From an uncultured Lachnospiraceae bacterium (GTDB taxonomy: Bacteria > Bacillota > Clostridia > Lachnospirales > Lachnospiraceae), in NCBI GenBank assembly GCA_946558695.1, contig CAMNTQ010000007.1, positions 22,451 through 86,450 on the forward strand: a DNA stretch of 64,000 bases, read 5' to 3'. Made by a program: the position numbers and the translations under genes. Below the pieces are notes generated by a model. The model was not told the DNA's origin, ran no database searches, and saw only the letters and a program-made list of their open reading frames with translations. How positions within the stretch are numbered: position 1 is the stretch's first letter; each line of letters begins with the position of its first letter. Of this stretch, positions 17,922-26,630 are shown piece after piece.

Positions 17922-18080
17922 GCGACATATAAAATTACTTCCGTGAAAGGCGTGGGAAAGAAGGTAGCTATTTCTGGAAAGAAAAAGGTTAAAGCCGGAA
18001 AGACATTAAAGCTGAGTAACAAGTCGGCATATAAGTATGATGGTATAAACAGCAATGCCAAGTCATTACAAACGTATTGA
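17922..18080 (+). pseudogene. Remnant of a bacterial Ig-like (Big_2-type) domain
   Basis: Directly after the previous stop, a frame reads A-T-Y-K-I-T-S-V-K-G followed by V-A-I-S-G-K-K-K-V-K-A-G-K-T-L-K-L-S, the repeating pattern of Ig-like repeats in large surface proteins. It has no start signal and ends after some 50 codons. It is most likely the last fragment of a lost cell-surface protein gene. Confidence 0.5.
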
Positions 18081-18088
18081 CTTGGCAT
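18055..18088. promoter_or_regulatory. Perfect 11-bp inverted repeat, candidate RelB/RelE operator
   Basis: ATGCCAAGTCA (18055-18065) and TGACTTGGCAT (18078-18088) are perfect inverted copies 12 bp apart. The right arm covers the -35 box of the toxin-antitoxin promoter. No T-run follows, so an operator fits better than a terminator. Confidence 0.5.
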
Positions 18089-18105
18089 CACTTATTTGTT
18101 ATGCT
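18077..18105 (+). promoter_or_regulatory. SigA-type promoter of the toxin-antitoxin pair
   Basis: TTGACT (18077-18082) and TATGCT (18100-18105) are separated by 17 bp, close to the vegetative consensus, 37 bp before the antitoxin start. Confidence 0.6.
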
Positions 18106-18142
18106 TTATAGTAGGAACAAAACTGTACAGGAGGCGGCAGAA

Positions 18143-18436
18143 ATGGCAAGCACGATTCAAGTAAGAGTAGACGATGATTTAAAAACAAAGTCGGACGCTT
18201 TGTTTAAAGATTTGGGAACTGACACCACAACTGCAATCCGCATGTTTTTAACACAGGCGCTGGCAGTAAACGGCTTTCCGTTTGAAATAAAAAGGATAAC
18301 TGCAAATCCATATAAGTCATTGGCAGAACATGAAATGTTAGATAAGCTGGAAAAATCGAGGGAACACGCAGCGCAGGGGCTGCATAAAGACGCGGCGGAG
18401 GTTTCTCATGATATAAGGGCAGAATATGGATTATAA
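18143..18436 (+). CDS. RelB/DinJ family antitoxin
   Basis: A 97-residue protein with an N-terminal ribbon-helix-helix DNA-binding region: S-T-I-Q-V-R-V-D-D-D-L-K followed by L-F-K-D-L-G-T-D-T-T-T-A-I-R-M-F-L, the signature of RelB/DinJ. The C-terminal part (about 55-97) is charged and is expected to wrap around the toxin. The ATG has AGGAGG 8 bp upstream, so the longer upstream frame is discarded. It is expected to repress its own promoter, and a perfect inverted repeat overlaps that promoter's -35. The stop overlaps the toxin start by 11 bp. Confidence 0.9.
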   Translation: MASTIQVRVDDDLKTKSDALFKDLGTDTTTAIRMFLTQALAVNGFPFEIKRITANPYKSLAEHEMLDKLEKSREHAAQGLHKDAAEVSHDIRAEYGL

Positions 18437-18740
18437 AATAGCGGTTACAAGAGATGCTGAAGAGGATTTGGAGCGTTTTATTAACTATCTTATTATTGAG
18501 AAAAAAAGCATGCAGGCTGCAGAAAATGTGATGAATGATTTTGACGCAACAATCGAAAGCCTAAAGCATGTGGCAGGAAGTTTGAAACTGTGTGAAAATC
18601 CAAGACTGCGCCGGTCAGGGTATCGTCGCATCAACTTCTTAAATCACAGATATTTTATGCTATACCGCATCGTGGATAATGCGGTATTTGTAGATAATAT
18701 TTTTCATGAGCTTCAGGATTATGAACATAAGATGCATTAG
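18426..18740 (+). CDS. RelE/ParE family toxin
   Basis: A 104-residue protein with the RelE/ParE fold pattern: an N-terminal strand (Y-K-I-A-V-T-R-D-A-E-E-D-L), a helical hairpin, then L-R-R-S-G-Y-R-R-I-N-F and Y-F-M-L-Y-R-I-V-D-N-A-V-F-V-D-N-I-F-H. The closing H-E-L-Q-D-Y is typical of YoeB/RelE-like mRNA interferases, but a ParE-like gyrase poison cannot be excluded. It is coupled to the antitoxin by an 11-bp overlap. Confidence 0.88.
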   Translation: MDYKIAVTRDAEEDLERFINYLIIEKKSMQAAENVMNDFDATIESLKHVAGSLKLCENPRLRRSGYRRINFLNHRYFMLYRIVDNAVFVDNIFHELQDYEHKMH

Positions 18741-18843
18741 CCGCAGTATAGAAAGAATCATTTCGGTTTATCAGACTGACAGCGTTATGTTATCAGAATG
18801 CGAAAGCAGCATAGGAGTTATATAGAAAGCGGGTTAATAATTT

Positions 18844-20124
18844 ATGGACAGAAAGACTTTATATCAGGATATGGGGATCCGTCCGTCGGTACTGGAATTT
18901 GGTTCTGGTATCGAGGACGGCTTAAAGAAGCGTTTTGATGCGATTGATAAGACGGCAGAGTACAACCAGCTCAAAGTCGTCAAGGCCATGCAGGACAATC
19001 GTGTGAATGCGGACTGTTTTCATTTTGCCAGCGGTTACGGGTATGATGATGTCGGGAGAGATACGCTGGAGGCGGTGTATGCCTCGGTTTTTCACGTGGA
19101 GAGCGCCCTTGTAAGGCCGCAGGTAACCTGCGGAACCCATGCGCTGGCGCTGGCGCTTTCGGCGAACTTACGCCCGGGAGATGAGCTGTTATCGGCAAGC
19201 GGCAAGCCCTACGATACCTTGGAGGAAGTGATCGGTATCCGTCCCTCCAACGGTTCTTTAGCGGAATACGGAATTTCTTACCGCCAGGTAAATCTGCTTC
19301 CTAATGGGACGTTTGATTTTGAAGGCATCAAACGCGCAATCAATGATAAGACAAAGATGGTGACGATCCAGCGGTCGAAAGGCTATCAGACACGCCCCAG
19401 TTTTTCGGTGGAACAGATTGGCCGGGTAATCCGTTTTGTGAAAGAAATAAATCCAAAGATCATCTGCATGGTTGACAACTGCTACGGGGAATTTGTGGAG
19501 GAATCAGAGCCAAGCGATGCAGGCGCAGATATGGTAGTCGGTTCCCTGATCAAGAATCCGGGCGGCGGTCTGGCGCCGATCGGCGGCTATATCGCGGGCA
19601 GAAAGGACCTCATTGATGCTTGCGGATACCGTCTGACTTCACCGGGACTGGGGAAGGAGGTCGGCGCGTCCCTTGGTGTCATGCAGTCCTTTTATCAGGG
19701 ACTGTTTCTTGCGCCCACTGTTGTGGCAAGCGCTCTGAAGGGAGCCATCCTCGCGGCAAATATATATGAAAAATTAGGATTTAAAGTTGTGCCGGACGGC
19801 GCTGAGAGCCGCCACGATATCATTCAGGCAGTGGAACTTGGAACACCGGAGGGCGTGATCGCTTTCTGCAAGGGGATTCAGGCTGCTGCTCCTGTGGATT
19901 CCTACGTCACTCCGGAACCGTGGGCGATGCCGGGATACGACAGCGACGTCATTATGGCGGCAGGAGCGTTTGTACAGGGTTCCTCTATCGAACTGAGCGC
20001 CGACGGCCCCATCAAACCGCCCTATGCCGTTTATTTTCAGGGAGGGCTTACGTGGCCGCATGCGAAGCTTGGCATTCTCATGTCACTGGAATATCTGGTA
20101 AGGGAAGGACTTGTGAAACTGTAA
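18844..20124 (+). CDS. Methionine gamma-lyase family (aluminium resistance protein-like) PLP enzyme
   Basis: A 426-residue fold-type I PLP-dependent enzyme of the family once called aluminium resistance protein (Met_gamma_lyase family, B. subtilis YnbB). The probable Schiff-base lysine is Lys237 in S-L-I-K-N-P-G-G-G, preceded by the PLP-holding D-N-C-Y-G-E-F. Substrate is not known; a role in sulphur amino acid cleavage is only suggested by the family name. In Firmicutes it often neighbours tRNA modification genes such as miaA, as here. A good Shine-Dalgarno is missing. Its stop shares a base with the next ATG (TAATG). Confidence 0.88.
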   Translation: MDRKTLYQDMGIRPSVLEFGSGIEDGLKKRFDAIDKTAEYNQLKVVKAMQDNRVNADCFHFASGYGYDDVGRDTLEAVYASVFHVESALVRPQVTCGTHALALALSANLRPGDELLSASGKPYDTLEEVIGIRPSNGSLAEYGISYRQVNLLPNGTFDFEGIKRAINDKTKMVTIQRSKGYQTRPSFSVEQIGRVIRFVKEINPKIICMVDNCYGEFVEESEPSDAGADMVVGSLIKNPGGGLAPIGGYIAGRKDLIDACGYRLTSPGLGKEVGASLGVMQSFYQGLFLAPTVVASALKGAILAANIYEKLGFKVVPDGAESRHDIIQAVELGTPEGVIAFCKGIQAAAPVDSYVTPEPWAMPGYDSDVIMAAGAFVQGSSIELSADGPIKPPYAVYFQGGLTWPHAKLGILMSLEYLVREGLVKL

Positions 20125-21395
20125 TGAAAAAAATCGTGATCATCGGCGGCGGCGCGGCAGGTATGACGGCGGCGGCCGCGGCGGCACAAAACAGCCGAAG
20201 AGCAAATCAAAAATCGGAAATATGGATTCTGGAGCATAAGGATATGGTAGGGAAAAAAATTCTGTCTACCGGAAACGGACGCTGCAATCTTACCAATGAG
20301 GTTATGAATTCCGATTGCTATTACAGCGAGAATCCGAAGATTATCGGGCAGCTCCTCGATAAGTTCGGACCGGAAGAGTCGCTTCAGTTTTTCCGGGAGA
20401 TGGGGATTCTTGTAAAATCGAAAAACGGATACTACTATCCAAGGTCGGAACAGGCAGCCGCTGTGCGAGAGCTTTTTCAGATACATCTTGAGCATCTCGG
20501 CGTGAAAACCCGCACCAATGTCCATGTAAAATCAATAAAGAAAGACGGCTGTGCATTCATGATCCATGCCGCTCAAAGTATTTCTGCGAAGGAGACTCTT
20601 TCTATAAAAGCAGACAAGGTAATACTGACCTGCGGCGGGATGGCGTCGCCGGTTCTTGGATCGGACGGAAGCGGTTACGCTCTTGCCCAATCTCTGGGAC
20701 ATTCTCTTGTGCCGGTCGTTCCGGCGCTGGTGCAGCTGCGTGTTAGGAATAATCCTTTGAAACGGGCCGCCGGCGTGAGGACAGACGGAATGGTCAGTAT
20801 CTATGAAAATCATAAACTTATGGGGGCAGATACCGGTGAGCTTCAGATCACAGAATACGGAATCTCCGGGATACCGGTATTCCAAGTGAGCCGCCATGCG
20901 GCAAAAGCCCTGCACTATAAACATCCGGTCAGGGCTGAGATAGATTTCCTGCCGGAGCTTTCGTCGAAGACCATGACCGCCATGCTGCGCTATAGACAAA
21001 AAAGACAGGATAACTCCTGTATTTCGGAAGCGCTGCTTGGTATATTTAATAAGAAACTGATCCCGTGTCTTTTAAAAAATGCAGGGATGAAACCAGATCT
21101 CAGGATTTCTGAGTTAAATGAACCGCTGCTACAAAGCCTTGTCCATACGTGCAGGCATTTTCCTCTGACGATTTCGGATACCAATGGTTTTGCACATGCA
21201 CAGGTCTGTGCAGGAGGCGTGAGGCTTACCGAGATCAATGCTTCTACGATGGAGTCTCTGCGCTGCGGCGGTCTCTATCTCGCAGGGGAAATTCTTGACG
21301 CAGACGGAATCTGCGGGGGATACAACCTGCAGTGGGCATGGACGACTGGTTATCTTGCAGGCTTAAACGCGGTATCGGACAAAAGCAGGACATGA
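20124..21395 (+). CDS. NAD(P)/FAD-dependent oxidoreductase, HI0933/BaiN-like
   Basis: A 423-residue flavoprotein starting with the dinucleotide-binding motif I-G-G-G-A-A-G-M-T-A (near residue 7). It has S-T-G-N-G-R-C-N-L-T-N and the C-terminal G-E-I-L-D-A-D-G-I-C-G-G-Y-N-L-Q-W-A, hallmarks of the HI0933 family. In bile-acid converting Clostridia a member (BaiN) reduces bile acid intermediates, but most members are uncharacterised, so that role is not assigned here. The ATG at 20124 overlaps the previous stop, ruling out the longer upstream frame. Confidence 0.9.
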   Translation: MKKIVIIGGGAAGMTAAAAAAQNSRRANQKSEIWILEHKDMVGKKILSTGNGRCNLTNEVMNSDCYYSENPKIIGQLLDKFGPEESLQFFREMGILVKSKNGYYYPRSEQAAAVRELFQIHLEHLGVKTRTNVHVKSIKKDGCAFMIHAAQSISAKETLSIKADKVILTCGGMASPVLGSDGSGYALAQSLGHSLVPVVPALVQLRVRNNPLKRAAGVRTDGMVSIYENHKLMGADTGELQITEYGISGIPVFQVSRHAAKALHYKHPVRAEIDFLPELSSKTMTAMLRYRQKRQDNSCISEALLGIFNKKLIPCLLKNAGMKPDLRISELNEPLLQSLVHTCRHFPLTISDTNGFAHAQVCAGGVRLTEINASTMESLRCGGLYLAGEILDADGICGGYNLQWAWTTGYLAGLNAVSDKSRT

Positions 21396-21429
21396 TAACG
21401 TGTTTTTATTATCGCATAGGAGGGATATG

Positions 21430-23070
21430 ATGATCCGGATTCAGCAGATGAAACTAAAAATTCCTCATACCAACAGGCAGCTTCGTGAAAAAATCTGTAA
21501 ACTTTTACGTGTCGGTGAGGAGGCAGTTGTTTCTTGCGAAATTACAAGGCGTTCTCTCGACGCCCGTAAAAAGCCGGAACTTTTTTACGTCTACACGGTG
21601 GATGTTGAATTGAAGCAGGAATCTGCTGCCCGAAAAAAAATCAAAGATAAAAATATCTTATTTATAGAAAAAGAAGCACCTTACCGCGCCGTCCCCACAG
21701 GAAAACAGCATCTCCGTTTCCGTCCTGCCGTGATCGGGACTGGACCGGCAGGGCTTTTTTGCGGTTATCAGCTTGCAAAGCTTGGATACCGTCCCATTCT
21801 TCTGGAAAGAGGTGCAAATGTCAGAGAACGGATCCGGGATGTAGAGCAATTCTTTCAAGGCGGCCCCTTAAAAAAAGATTCCAATGTCCAGTTCGGAGAG
21901 GGCGGGGCAGGGACATTTTCCGACGGAAAGCTCAACACCCTTGTCCATGACAACTGCGGCAGAAACAGGGAAGTTCTGAGACTTTTTCATATGTTCGGCG
22001 CACCTGAGCAGATTCTATATGACAGCAAACCGCATATCGGCACGGATATTCTCTGCAACATTGTAGAACGGCTGCGGGAAGAGATAAAAAAGCTCGGCGG
22101 CGAAGTTTGGTTTCACTCGCAGGTGACAGATATGAAATACTCAACAGCCTCCGACGGGACAAAATCACTGTCGGCGCTTCATGTCCGGGATACGGAAACG
22201 GGAGAGAGCAGCCTGCTTCAGACGGAACTTGCGGTACTTGCGGTCGGTCACAGCGCCAGAGATACTTTTGAGATGTTGGAAAGACTGGGCATCGAAATGC
22301 AGGCAAAATCCTTTGCCGTCGGTGTCCGTGTGGAACATCCGCAGAAGTTCATCAATGAGAGCCAGTACGGAAAAGAATATGATCCTTCGCTTCCGGCAGC
22401 GCCTTATAAGCTGACAGCGAAAGCGCAGGATGGAAGAGGCGTCTATACCTTCTGCATGTGTCCCGGCGGCTATGTGGTCAACGCATCCTCCGAGGAGGGC
22501 AGGCTTTGCGTCAACGGCATGAGCTACAGCAGACGTAACGGAGAGAATGCCAACAGTGCAGTAATCGTCGCCGTGACGCCGGATGATTTCGGCTCCGGCG
22601 GGGCGCTTGCCGGCATGGAATTCCAAAGAAGGCTTGAGGAAGCGGCCTTCTTAGAGGGGGGCGGCCGGATTCCCGTACAGTTATTCGAGGATTACTGTAA
22701 AAATCAGGCTTCATCCGGAAAAAAGAGTATTACCCCCCAGATGAAGGGCGCTTATGCATGGGCAAATGTGCGGCGTATTTTCCCCGAAAATCTTGCACTT
22801 GCGATCGAACAGGGGATTTGGCAGTTCGGCAGGAAAATAGACGGCTACGCAAGAGGAGACGCGATCCTTTCCGGCGTAGAGAGCCGAACCTCGTCGCCGC
22901 TGCGCATACTGCGGGATGAGAACCTGCTAAGCAGTATGAAAGGACTCTATCCATGCGGCGAGGGAGCAGGCTATGCCGGGGGGATTACATCAGCCGCCAT
23001 GGACGGTCTGAAAGTGACAGAAAGCATCATAAAAGTATGGCGCCCATTCGACAAGGATGAGACAGCTTAA
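21430..23070 (+). CDS. FAD-dependent dehydrogenase, uncharacterised
   Basis: A 546-residue protein with an N-terminal domain of about 100 residues, rich in basic residues and reading like a small alpha/beta domain, then a flavin-binding core with A-V-I-G-T-G-P-A-G-L-F-C-G and L-L-E-R-G. Further FAD contacts are suggested by S-N-V-Q-F-G-E-G-G-A-G-T-F-S-D-G-K-L-N-T and the C-terminal C-G-E-G-A-G-Y-A-G-G-I-T-S-A. The family is widespread in Firmicutes and plants and has no firm function. AGGAGGG lies 5 bp before the ATG at 21430. Two FAD enzymes in tandem suggest a shared redox role. Confidence 0.88.
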   Translation: MIRIQQMKLKIPHTNRQLREKICKLLRVGEEAVVSCEITRRSLDARKKPELFYVYTVDVELKQESAARKKIKDKNILFIEKEAPYRAVPTGKQHLRFRPAVIGTGPAGLFCGYQLAKLGYRPILLERGANVRERIRDVEQFFQGGPLKKDSNVQFGEGGAGTFSDGKLNTLVHDNCGRNREVLRLFHMFGAPEQILYDSKPHIGTDILCNIVERLREEIKKLGGEVWFHSQVTDMKYSTASDGTKSLSALHVRDTETGESSLLQTELAVLAVGHSARDTFEMLERLGIEMQAKSFAVGVRVEHPQKFINESQYGKEYDPSLPAAPYKLTAKAQDGRGVYTFCMCPGGYVVNASSEEGRLCVNGMSYSRRNGENANSAVIVAVTPDDFGSGGALAGMEFQRRLEEAAFLEGGGRIPVQLFEDYCKNQASSGKKSITPQMKGAYAWANVRRIFPENLALAIEQGIWQFGRKIDGYARGDAILSGVESRTSSPLRILRDENLLSSMKGLYPCGEGAGYAGGITSAAMDGLKVTESIIKVWRPFDKDETA

Positions 23071-23170
23071 GAAATTTTTAATAGCATAACACTATACACT
23101 TTTTCGGAAATATGATAGAATGTATTGAGTTTTCTAAGAGATAAAGGGTAATGAGGAGGAGTACATAGTT

Positions 23171-23431
23171 ATGAAGGGAGCAGGAGGCAAGAATAACTGG
23201 GCGCTGTTTCTGCTGATTCTGGCAGGGATTGTCCTCGGTGGATTTATCGGGATGATGGCAGAGGGCGTGCCGGCGCTTAGCTGGCTGGGATACGGACAGT
23301 CCTTTGGTCTGGAAGGCCCGCTTACGCTGAATTTAGGCATACTCATAATCTCATTCGGGCTTTCGATCAAGATTACGATCGCCAGCATCATCGGAGTTGT
23401 GCTTGCAATTATAATTTACCGGTTCTTGTAA
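23171..23431 (+). CDS. DUF4321 small membrane protein
   Basis: An 86-residue protein with two hydrophobic segments (about 10-30 and 58-84) and a connecting G-x-x-F-G-L-E-G-P-L-T-L-N-L, as in DUF4321 proteins of Clostridia. It commonly lies just upstream of radC-mreBCD, as here. Function unknown. A GAGGAG lies about 13 bp before the ATG. Confidence 0.82.
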   Translation: MKGAGGKNNWALFLLILAGIVLGGFIGMMAEGVPALSWLGYGQSFGLEGPLTLNLGILIISFGLSIKITIASIIGVVLAIIIYRFL

Positions 23432-23513
23432 GTTCTCAGTTTGCCATACATTCAAAGAAAGCTGCCAGTAACGGCTTTTTTGCGGATGGATATCGCATGA
23501 ATCTAAAGATAAG

Positions 23514-24215
23514 ATGAATCAATCTAATGCTATGAAAAAAATCCCTGATATGGAGCGTCCTTACGAGAAATGCCAAAAGTTCGGCGCCTGTTCACTCAGC
23601 GATGCAGAACTTCTGGCCGTCGTTCTTCGGACAGGCAGCCGCGGCGAGAATGTAATAGGACTTGCTCAGAGAATCCTTTATCACTCCGGAGAGGACGGTA
23701 TCTTAGGACTTCACCGGTTTACCATGGAGCAGCTTGTGAAGATCCGCGGGATCGGTAAGGTGAAGGCAATACAGTTAATCTGTATCCTTGAGCTTGCAAA
23801 GCGTCTTTCCAAAGCGGCAGTCTCCGAATCGCTTTCTTTTACATCGCCCGCTTCCATTGCAGAGTATTATATGGAAGATCTGCGGCATGAAAGCCAGGAG
23901 GTCATGAAGCTGATCATGATCAATTCAAAAGGCAGGCTGATCGGTGAGAATGAGATTTCAAAAGGTACAGTGAACGCCTCCCTTATCACGCCAAGAGAGA
24001 TTTTTATAGAAGCGCTTTTAAGACAGGCAGTCGCTGTTGTAGCGATGCACAATCATCCCAGCGGAGATCCCACTCCCAGCATCGAAGATATCCTGCTGAC
24101 CAAAAGAATTAAAGAAGCGGGAAGTATTATCGGGATTGAGCTGTTAGACCATATTATTATTGGCAATAATTGTTATGTAAGTCTGCGGGAAAAAGGTATT
24201 CTTGAGAAAGGGTAA
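23514..24215 (+). CDS. radC: RadC-family JAMM/MPN+ protein
   Basis: A 233-residue protein with an N-terminal helix-hairpin-helix pair (L-V-K-I-R-G-I-G-K-V-K-A near 75) and a C-terminal JAMM metalloprotease-like domain with H-N-H-P-S-G-D-P-T-P-S followed by E-D. Zinc-binding residues are intact. The name RadC is historical, and no DNA repair role is established. It lies 5 bp before mreB, the usual order in Firmicutes. The start is uncertain: ATG at 23514 or 23532, neither with a strong Shine-Dalgarno. Confidence 0.92.
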   Translation: MNQSNAMKKIPDMERPYEKCQKFGACSLSDAELLAVVLRTGSRGENVIGLAQRILYHSGEDGILGLHRFTMEQLVKIRGIGKVKAIQLICILELAKRLSKAAVSESLSFTSPASIAEYYMEDLRHESQEVMKLIMINSKGRLIGENEISKGTVNASLITPREIFIEALLRQAVAVVAMHNHPSGDPTPSIEDILLTKRIKEAGSIIGIELLDHIIIGNNCYVSLREKGILEKG

Positions 24216-24220
24216 GACAG

Positions 24221-25246
24221 ATGGCAAAGAATACATACGGGCTGGATCTTGGCTCTTATGAAATAAAGGTTTATGATAAAAAGAATGACAGAATCTGGAA
24301 GGCGAAAGATGCCATTGCCATTCACAACGGCAAAGAGATTTTTGCGATCGGAGACGAGGCTTATGTGATGTATGAGAAGTCTCCGGCGAATATAGAAGTG
24401 GTATTTCCTATGAAGAGCGGGGTAATCTCCAGATTCAACAATATGCAGTTTCTTCTTCAGGGGCTTCTGAAAAAAGAGCGTCAGTCCGGGAAAGGTTCAG
24501 AATATGTGATCGCAGTTCCGACAGATGTTACGGAAGTTGAGAAAAAAGCTTTCTTTGACCTTGTGATCCATTCTACCGCGAGAGCCAAAGAAGTGAATAT
24601 CGTAGAGCGCGCCATCGCGGATGCCGTCGGGATGGATCTGGATGTGAAGAATACCAACGGGCTTCTTGTTGTGAACTTCGGCGGAGAGACGACGGAAGTT
24701 TCGATCCTCGTCGGGGGCGGCATGGTGTTTAATCAGCTTATGAAGATCGGCGGCGTCGCTTTGGACGAATCCATCGCCAGTCTTGTGAGACGCAGCCATG
24801 ATTTCCTGATCGGACGGCTGACTGCGGAGGCTCTCAGGAAGCGTTTCGGCGTTTATACCGGAGAACCGGAGGATACGGCGGTAATGGTGGCAGGGCGGGA
24901 TCTGATCACCGGACTTCCGGTAAGAAAACCGATTACCCTGAGTCTGGTAAGGTCTTCTCTCCGGGATCCCCTTTTAGAATGCGTCCGCGCTGTTCTATCC
25001 CTGATCGACAGAACTCCGCCGGAGATTCGCACGGCAATCTATGAAAACGGAATCTTCCTTACAGGCGGCATCGCCAATATGCCGGGGCTTGAGACTTATA
25101 TAGAGAAGGCGACCGGAGTGCGTACAAGAACAGCTCCGGATCCGGAACTATGTACTGTCATGGGATTGAAAAAGATAATTTTATCAAGCGAATTAAGTAA
25201 ATTTGCGTATTCAATGTTAGATGAGAAATATAGGTGGATGAGATAA
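24221..25246 (+). CDS. mreB: MreB-like rod-shape actin
   Basis: A 341-residue bacterial actin that forms membrane-associated filaments guiding lateral wall synthesis. The phosphate-1 motif is L-D-L-G-S-Y-E-I-K, somewhat different from the usual D-L-G-T-A-N-T; the phosphate-2 region is V-V-N-F-G-G-E-T-T-E-V and the adenosine motif is F-L-T-G-G-I-A-N-M-P-G. P-M-K-S-G-V-I and I-G-R-L-T-A-E stand in for P-x-x-x-G-V-I and I-G-E-x-T-A-E. This is a divergent MreB as found in Lachnospiraceae. It is the first of mreB-mreC-mreD-PBP2. Confidence 0.92.
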   Translation: MAKNTYGLDLGSYEIKVYDKKNDRIWKAKDAIAIHNGKEIFAIGDEAYVMYEKSPANIEVVFPMKSGVISRFNNMQFLLQGLLKKERQSGKGSEYVIAVPTDVTEVEKKAFFDLVIHSTARAKEVNIVERAIADAVGMDLDVKNTNGLLVVNFGGETTEVSILVGGGMVFNQLMKIGGVALDESIASLVRRSHDFLIGRLTAEALRKRFGVYTGEPEDTAVMVAGRDLITGLPVRKPITLSLVRSSLRDPLLECVRAVLSLIDRTPPEIRTAIYENGIFLTGGIANMPGLETYIEKATGVRTRTAPDPELCTVMGLKKIILSSELSKFAYSMLDEKYRWMR

Positions 25247-25247
25247 T

Positions 25248-26105
25248 ATGAAGATAAAAAACCAGTCAAGGCTTCCGGGCAGATATGTACTGATCCTTCT
25301 TACTCTGCTGTGTCTTTTGCTGCTGGGAATCGAACGTTTTACCGATACCGGAGGACCTTTCAGGATCATTGCCAATTACACCGTAGTTCCTATGCAGAAG
25401 GGAATCAGTTATGTAGGCATGTGGATCAGTGATATGTCAGACAATTTTGAGACAATGAAAGAGATGAGAAAGAAGAATGCCAAGCTTCAGTCGAAGGTTG
25501 ACGCCCTTACCATAGACAACACAAGACTCCGGCAGGAGCAGTACGAATTGGAGCGCTTAAGAGAGCTCTATAAGCTGGATGAGAATTATTCCGACTACGA
25601 GAAAGTCGGCGCCCACGTGATTGCCAACAACGGGAGCAACTGGTTCAGTGATTTTACCATTGATAAGGGTACTAGCGACGGGATCAAGGTTAACTGCAAT
25701 GTAATGGCGGGAAGCGGTCTTGTGGGAATCGTTACCGAGACTGGTCCGAATTATGCCAGAGTGCGTTCCATCATTGATGATGCGAGCAATGTAAGCGGAA
25801 TGATACTTTCAACCTCCGATACCTGTATGGTACGCGGAGACTTGAGTCTGATGTCTGACGGCCGTCTGCGCTTTGAAAAACTTGCCAACAATGACAATAA
25901 GGTTGAGGTGGGAGAGCAAGTTGTTACTTCCCATGTCAGCAGCCGGTTTGTACAGGGCCTGTTTATTGGATACGTCAGTGAGATTGAAGTGGATTCCAAT
26001 AACCTGACAAGGTCCGGATATATTACGCCGGCAGTAGATTTCAGCAAGCTGCAGGAAGTTCTCGTGATCACAAAGACGAAGGACGACATGGTAGGAGGCA
26101 AGTGA
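25248..26105 (+). CDS. mreC: Rod-shape determining protein MreC
   Basis: A 285-residue bitopic membrane protein linking MreB to the wall synthesis machinery. One transmembrane segment (about 12-27) precedes a coiled coil (about 65-105) and a two-barrel beta domain with G-S-G-L-V-G-I-V-T and R-S-I-I-D-D. It lies 1 bp after mreB and just before mreD. Confidence 0.94.
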   Translation: MKIKNQSRLPGRYVLILLTLLCLLLLGIERFTDTGGPFRIIANYTVVPMQKGISYVGMWISDMSDNFETMKEMRKKNAKLQSKVDALTIDNTRLRQEQYELERLRELYKLDENYSDYEKVGAHVIANNGSNWFSDFTIDKGTSDGIKVNCNVMAGSGLVGIVTETGPNYARVRSIIDDASNVSGMILSTSDTCMVRGDLSLMSDGRLRFEKLANNDNKVEVGEQVVTSHVSSRFVQGLFIGYVSEIEVDSNNLTRSGYITPAVDFSKLQEVLVITKTKDDMVGGK

Positions 26106-26111
26106 TTTTAT

Positions 26112-26630
26112 ATGAAGAGAAAGCTTATCACAGTTTTGATCATAACCGTATGTTTTCTTTTGCAGAGTACGATTATGAGGAAAGTTGCAATCGGAAATAT
26201 TACTCCAAACCTCTTGCTGATTGTGACGGCCTCCTTTGGGTTTATGCGCGGGACAAAAAGCGGCATGTATATAGGGCTTATCTGCGGACTGTTTATTGAT
26301 CTGTTCTGGGGATCGCTTTTAGGTTTCCATATGCTTTTGTTCGTTATCATCGGTTATTTTAACGGAAGCTTCCAGAGACTGTTCTTTGACGAAGACATTA
26401 AGCTTCCCATCGGACTGATCGCAGTCAGTGAGTTGTCATACGGCATCGCAGTATATTTTTTCGGCTATATGCTTCAGGGTGATTTTTCTTTTGGAACACA
26501 TCTGTTTCAAGTGATTATTCCTGAACTTGTATATACTATTTTGGTAACGCTGGTTTTATACCAGATCATTTTACACATTAACAAAAAACTTGAAACAGAA
26601 GAACAAAGGAGTGCAAGCAAATTTGTCTGA
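26112..26630 (+). CDS. mreD: Rod-shape determining protein MreD
   Basis: A 172-residue integral membrane protein with five or so hydrophobic segments and the family motif G-L-I-C-G-L-F-I-D-L-F-W-G. It works with MreC in the elongasome. Its 3' end overlaps the start of the PBP2 gene. Confidence 0.92.
   Translation: MKRKLITVLIITVCFLLQSTIMRKVAIGNITPNLLLIVTASFGFMRGTKSGMYIGLICGLFIDLFWGSLLGFHMLLFVIIGYFNGSFQRLFFDEDIKLPIGLIAVSELSYGIAVYFFGYMLQGDFSFGTHLFQVIIPELVYTILVTLVLYQIILHINKKLETEEQRSASKFV

Noticed and set aside
19920..20123. Longer N-terminus for the HI0933-like oxidoreductase
   Set aside because: It overlaps the coding sequence of the upstream PLP enzyme, and the flavin-binding motif sits directly after the ATG at 20124.
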